From Candidatus Aenigmatarchaeota archaeon (GTDB lineage Archaea; Aenigmatarchaeota; Aenigmatarchaeia; Aenigmatarchaeales; Aenigmatarchaeaceae), in contig WVXN01000011.1 of assembly GCA_011773475.1 (NCBI GenBank), positions 1 to 33,321 of the forward strand: a DNA stretch of 33,321 nt, given 5' to 3'. This document shows positions 29,879 through 33,321 of this stretch, one piece after another (the stretch's first letter is position 1; the number at the start of each line of letters is the position of its first letter). The position numbers and the translations under genes are program-made. The notes beneath the pieces are model-generated. The model did no database searches. It saw only the letters and a list, made by a program, of their open reading frames with translations, and was not told the origin of the DNA.

Positions 29879-30819
29879 GGGACAAAATTAGGGAATATCT
29901 TGCTTTAAAAGAACCTAAGATGAAAGCTGTATTGAAAATACAGTCAGAAATAATGTATTCTATAAGAAAATTCTTAAAAAAAGAAGGCTTCTTAGAGATA
30001 AGAGCTCCTATATTCGAACCATTCACAGATCCAGGGATAAGAGGATCAAAATTTTTTGAAATAGATTTTTACGGTAAAACATACAGTTTAATGAGTGCTT
30101 TAACAGTTCATAAACCTTTGTTGGCAACACATTTAGGAAAAATATTTTCATTTTGTCCATGTGCTAGAAGGGAACCAGAAACTTCAAGAGATACAGGAAG
30201 ACATTTATCAGAATTTTATCAAGTAGAAATCGAGATGTTAGAAAAAGATTACGAGGACGCCATGAAATTGGCAGAAAGACTGGTCTCATTTGTTATTTCA
30301 GAAATAAAGAAAAAATGCGAAGAAGAACTAAAAATCTTAGGCAGAGACATCAAGGTGCCAAGTTTACCATTTAAAAGATTAAGTCACAAAGAAGCTGTTG
30401 ATTTAGCAAAAAAACTAGGATTCGAAGCTTTCTATGAAAAGGAGCTACCTTGGAAGGTAGAAAGAGCAATTTCAATGCAATTTGACAAACCATTTTTTGT
30501 AAAATTTTATCCAAAGGACAGCAGAAGTTTTTATGATAAAGATGACAGTGATTTTCAACTTAGTTTTGATTTGTTATATCCTGAAGGATTTGGAGAAGCA
30601 ATATCAGGAAGTGAGAGAGAATTTGAATATGAAAAAGTTTTGAAAAAATTGAAAAAGTCAGGAGATATTGGAAAATTCGAGTTATACTTAAAAATATTAA
30701 AAGAAGGAGTTAAACCAACAGCAGGATTTGGTTTAGGTCTAGAGAGATTAACAAGATTTATTTGTGGTTTAGAACACATTCAAGATGCTGCACCATTTAC
30801 AAAACTACCAGGAGGATAA
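29875..30819 (+). CDS. Archaeal asparagine synthetase (AspRS/AsnRS paralogue)
   Basis: This 314-residue protein is the class II catalytic core of an Asp/Asn-tRNA synthetase without the anticodon-binding OB domain. Motif 2 is ARREPETSRDTGRHLSEF and motif 3 GFGLGLERLTRF. The archaeal AspRS-related asparagine synthetase of Pyrococcus abyssi has this layout and makes Asn from Asp, ammonia and ATP. The GTG start overlaps the AbrB stop. The gene before AsnRS, 31 bp away, supports the Asn role. A tRNA-editing or other amino-acid role is less likely. Confidence 0.85.
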   Translation: MRDKIREYLALKEPKMKAVLKIQSEIMYSIRKFLKKEGFLEIRAPIFEPFTDPGIRGSKFFEIDFYGKTYSLMSALTVHKPLLATHLGKIFSFCPCARREPETSRDTGRHLSEFYQVEIEMLEKDYEDAMKLAERLVSFVISEIKKKCEEELKILGRDIKVPSLPFKRLSHKEAVDLAKKLGFEAFYEKELPWKVERAISMQFDKPFFVKFYPKDSRSFYDKDDSDFQLSFDLLYPEGFGEAISGSEREFEYEKVLKKLKKSGDIGKFELYLKILKEGVKPTAGFGLGLERLTRFICGLEHIQDAAPFTKLPGG

Positions 30820-30850
30820 AAATAAATATAAAAATAGGGATAGTGATTAT

Positions 30851-32110
30851 ATGGGTTTCATTCATGTTCAAGATGTATTGACAGGAAAACTGACTGGAAA
30901 AGAGGTTTCCTTAAGAGGTTGGGTCTATAGAAAAAGAGACCAGAAAGAAATGGTCTTTCTGATTTTAAGAGACTCAACAGGTGTAATCCAGCTAGCTTGC
31001 AAAGGAATTGAAGAAGCAAGAAAAGCTACAATCGAGTCTTCTATCCAAGTTTCAGGAATTGTTAAAGAAGATAAAAGAGCTCCTGGTGGGCTTGAGATCC
31101 AGGTAAAAGATTTAACAATTGTCGGACTAGCTGAAACATTTCCAATCTCAAAAGACTTGAGCGAAGAATTTACAAGAGATGTGAGACATCTATGGATAAG
31201 GTCTCAAAAACTAAGAAGGATATTTAAAATAAGAAGCGAAGTTTTTAGAGCAATACACGACTTTTGTCGTTCAAGGGGATTTATTGAGATTCAGTCTCCT
31301 ATATTTACAACAGCTGCTTGTGAAGGCGGTTCTAGTTTATTCGAGGTCAAATACTTCGACAAAGAGCTATATCTTTCTCAATCCTGGCAATTGCATGCAG
31401 AAGCAATGATATATTCTTTAGAAAAAATATACACAATCACGCCAGCATTCAGGGCTGAAAAATCAAGAACAAAAAGACATATATCAGAATACTGGACAGC
31501 TGAAATAGAAGCTGCTTGGATGGGTCATGAAGAATTAATGGAATTTGGAGAAGATATGATCTTACATGTGGTTGCCCATGTTTTAAAACATTGTGAAAAA
31601 GAACTAAAGGAATTGGAAAGAGATTTAACAGAACTAAAAGAATTGAAAAAACCATTCCCAAGAATAAGTTATAAAGAAGCAATAGAAAAGCTAGGAAAGA
31701 AATGGGGACATGAGATAACTGATAAAGATGAGAGAGAATTAATAGAAAAACTAGGAGGTAAACCAGTATTTCTTACTAAGTTTCCAAGAGACATGAAAGC
31801 ATTTTACATGAGACCAGATACTAAAGACCCTAAAGTTGTTTTAGCATCTGACTTGCTCGTTCCTGAAGTCGGAGAAATAATTGGAGGAAGCGAAAGGATT
31901 TATGATGTCAAAGAACTCTTGGAATCAATAAAAATATTCAAACTTGACAAAAAGCATTACGAATGGTATTTGGATTTGAGAAGGTATGGAACTGTTCCTC
32001 ATTCTGGATTTGGTTTAGGAATTGAAAGATTAGTAATGTGGATTTCTGGAACAGAACATATAATGGATACAATTCCATTCCCAAGAACAATGACACGGTT
32101 TTATCCTTAA
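30851..32110 (+). CDS. asnS: Asparaginyl-tRNA synthetase
   Basis: The ATG at 30851 begins MGFIHVQDVLTGKLTGKEV, the N-terminal OB domain; a longer frame to 30785 overlaps the previous gene and is out of family. The 419-residue protein is class II: motif 2 is AFRAEKSRTKRHISEYW, typical of AsnRS rather than AspRS, and motif 3 GFGLGIERLVMWISG. It charges tRNA-Asn, present in this window at 22944. It follows the asparagine synthetase by 31 bp, forming a supply-and-use operon. Confidence 0.92.
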   Translation: MGFIHVQDVLTGKLTGKEVSLRGWVYRKRDQKEMVFLILRDSTGVIQLACKGIEEARKATIESSIQVSGIVKEDKRAPGGLEIQVKDLTIVGLAETFPISKDLSEEFTRDVRHLWIRSQKLRRIFKIRSEVFRAIHDFCRSRGFIEIQSPIFTTAACEGGSSLFEVKYFDKELYLSQSWQLHAEAMIYSLEKIYTITPAFRAEKSRTKRHISEYWTAEIEAAWMGHEELMEFGEDMILHVVAHVLKHCEKELKELERDLTELKELKKPFPRISYKEAIEKLGKKWGHEITDKDERELIEKLGGKPVFLTKFPRDMKAFYMRPDTKDPKVVLASDLLVPEVGEIIGGSERIYDVKELLESIKIFKLDKKHYEWYLDLRRYGTVPHSGFGLGIERLVMWISGTEHIMDTIPFPRTMTRFYP

Positions 32111-32144
32111 CTATTATTAATAATTCTTAACCAAAATAATTATT

Positions 32145-32220
32145 GAGCCTGTAGCTCAGTCTGGATTAGAGCGACTGGCTTCGGACCAGTAGGTCGGGAG
32201 TTCGAATCTCCCCGGGCTCA
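32145..32220 (+). tRNA. tRNA-Arg (TCG)
   Basis: Acceptor GAGCCTG pairs with CGGGCTC (one T-G), D-arm GCTC/GAGC, anticodon stem ACTGG/CCAGT around loop CTTCGGA with anticodon TCG, T-arm GGGAG-TTCGAAT-CTCCC, discriminator A at 32220. CCA is not encoded. It starts 34 bp after the AsnRS stop and ends 4 bp before the convergent TPM gene. Confidence 0.95.
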
Positions 32221-32224
32221 TTTC

Positions 32225-33055
32225 TTACCATCCACCTGATGCGCCACCGCCACCGCTTGCTCCTCCACCAAAACCTCCACCTCCTCCCCCTCCTCTACCT
32301 CCACCAAATCCACCAACAAAGAACCAAAAATGTGTTTGCTTTTTCTTCTTCTTTCTAATTTTCTTTCCACATTTTGGACATTCACAAATAATATAATCCC
32401 CTTCTGTATGACATTTCATCTTTGTTCCGCATTTGGGACATCTTTCTACAGCAACACTGCGAATTATAAATAAAATTAAAGGTAATATAACAAAGAAAAA
32501 CACAATAAAAAATATTATTATATTTTCAAGGACCAATTCATCTGAAAATCCTTCTCCAGAAATAACAGACTCGTCCCCTCCAGCCTGAATAACTTTTCCT
32601 ACAGCATCAACAGCATAATATAATCCGTCTCCATAATTTTCTTCTCTAAAATAAGGAGTTAAATATGTTCTTCCAATTCTTCCCGCTTTAGCATCATTAA
32701 TAATTGGTTCTAATCCATATCCAACTTCGAACCTCCATTTCCTATCCTGAATTGCAGCTACTATTAGTAAACCATTGTCAACATCTTTTTTTCCAATTCC
32801 GTTTTTTTCAAAAGTTTTAACAGCATACTCCTCGATGGACATTGGTTCTATTGTATCAACAGTTAAAACAGCAATTTCTATTGTCCAGTTTTTCTCGATC
32901 TCTTCGCATAAGGTATTAATTCTGCTCTCATCAGAAGCAGATAAAACATTAGCATAATCATTTACATATTTTTCCAGATTAGGAATCTCTTGAGAAAAGC
33001 CTATATTAATAAATAAAAGAAAAACTAGGAAAGCAATGCACAATAGTTTTTTCAT
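32225..33055 (-). CDS. TPM-domain membrane protein with zinc ribbon and Gly-rich tail
   Basis: This 276-residue protein has a signal peptide (MKKLLCIAFLVFLLFINIGF), a TPM domain (about 26-145; LEKYVNDYANVLS, IEIAVLTVDTIEPMSIEEYA, KWRFEVGYGLEPIINDA), one transmembrane helix (about 177-200), then a zinc ribbon with CPKCGTKMKC and CECPKCGKK, and a Gly/Ser tail of about 30 residues. TPM proteins act outside the membrane, and many archaea and bacteria pair them with LemA, as here 8 bp upstream. The exact function is unknown; membrane stress or repair is proposed for relatives. Confidence 0.9.
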   Translation of the reverse strand: MKKLLCIAFLVFLLFINIGFSQEIPNLEKYVNDYANVLSASDESRINTLCEEIEKNWTIEIAVLTVDTIEPMSIEEYAVKTFEKNGIGKKDVDNGLLIVAAIQDRKWRFEVGYGLEPIINDAKAGRIGRTYLTPYFREENYGDGLYYAVDAVGKVIQAGGDESVISGEGFSDELVLENIIIFFIVFFFVILPLILFIIRSVAVERCPKCGTKMKCHTEGDYIICECPKCGKKIRKKKKKQTHFWFFVGGFGGGRGGGGGGGFGGGASGGGGASGGW

Positions 33056-33063
33056 TTTAAAGC

Positions 33064-33321
33064 CTAAGAGATTGTTAGATTAACTGTTGGAGCGATTTCT
33101 GCTCCTTCTTGAGCTTGGAAATATGACCTTTCTCCAAAACCAAATGCATTTGCAAGGATGTTTGATGGAAACATTTTAATTGCTGTGTTGTAATTTCTAA
33201 CCATGTCATTGTATCTAGATCTTTCAACTGCAATCCTATTCTCCGTTCCTGCTAATTCATCCATTAAAGATGATACTGCTTGTATTGCTTTTAATTCTGG
33301 ATAGTTTTCATAAACTAACAA
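33064..33321 (-). CDS. LemA family protein (C-terminal part)
   Basis: The frame is open to the window edge, so the N-terminal part, with its membrane helix, lies outside; the first visible codons are not the true start. The visible 85 residues are the C-terminal helices of LemA: YPELKAIQAVSSLMDELAGT, ENRIAVERSRYNDMVRNYN and MFPSNILANAFGFGERSYFQ, all characteristic. It is followed by the TPM gene 8 bp downstream, the usual LemA-TPM pair. Confidence 0.93.
   Translation of the reverse strand: MLVYENYPELKAIQAVSSLMDELAGTENRIAVERSRYNDMVRNYNTAIKMFPSNILANAFGFGERSYFQAQEGAEIAPTVNLTIS

Noticed and set aside
29875..30819. Aspartyl-tRNA synthetase fragment or pseudogene
   Set aside because: The catalytic motifs are intact and the length matches the stand-alone archaeal asparagine synthetase; the missing OB domain is typical, not a truncation.

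Overview
The window is archaeal chromosomal DNA, AT-rich (roughly 30-35% G+C by eye) and densely coded on both strands. Archaeal identity rests on transcription factor B (TFB), transcription factor S (TFS), an Hjc resolvase, an archaeal-type ATP DNA ligase, a Ser-His (Sec11-type) signal peptidase, an archaeal presenilin-like protease and an archaeal asparagine synthetase related to aspartyl-tRNA synthetase. Many first-of-operon genes look leaderless, with a TATA box about 25-30 nt before the start codon, while others carry a strong GGAGGT-type ribosome binding site. Low G+C, many small Cys-rich proteins and overlapping genes fit an uncultivated, possibly DPANN-type lineage. I cannot place it more precisely from this sequence.

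Layout: 1-0.8 kb, end of signal peptidase I and tfs. 0.86-2.9 kb (minus), VIT-like transporter, DUF211 protein and threonine synthase. 2.9-4.4 kb, an island-like stretch with a 29-bp copy of the tfs 3' end, a gene of higher G+C and a decayed gene remnant. 4.4-9.99 kb, presenilin-like protease, hypothetical genes, hjc, a duplicated helix-turn-helix (HTH) protein, DNA ligase and surE. 10-13.1 kb, a PhoU-like regulator, two cupins, an Lrp-type regulator and a nitroreductase. 13.1-15.1 kb (minus), a block of small genes: DUF4177-like, pyrimidine-dimer glycosylase, secreted membrane-anchored protein, FAS1 protein and a Cys-pair microprotein. 15.1-17.4 kb, a PAS regulator behind three 13-bp tandem repeats, a small membrane protein with an apparent AUA start, and an HD hydrolase.

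17.4-21 kb holds an M29-like aminopeptidase, a guanylate-kinase-like P-loop protein, a zinc protein and five copies of a dispersed CTCGAGAG repeat, one of which looks like a tRNA T-arm. 21.1-23.4 kb holds ftsZ with paired hairpins upstream, tRNA-Asn and a small helical protein. 23.4-25.4 kb holds an HTH protein, a zinc ribbon protein and tfb, ending in an 18-bp copy of the tRNA-Asn 3' end. 25.4-28.3 kb holds a second VIT-like protein, secreted and membrane proteins and a AAA ATPase/winged-helix protein facing an array of seven TACTTTA boxes. 28.3-33.3 kb holds a large unknown gene, an asparagine operon (AbrB, asparagine synthetase, AsnRS), tRNA-Arg, a TPM-domain protein and the end of LemA.

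The best leads are structural: the helically spaced TACTTTA array beside the AAA ATPase, the equal-loop hairpins upstream of ftsZ, the CTCGAGAG family, and two separate cases in which a gene's 3' end is copied about 2.4 kb downstream, as integration at 3' ends of genes would leave behind.
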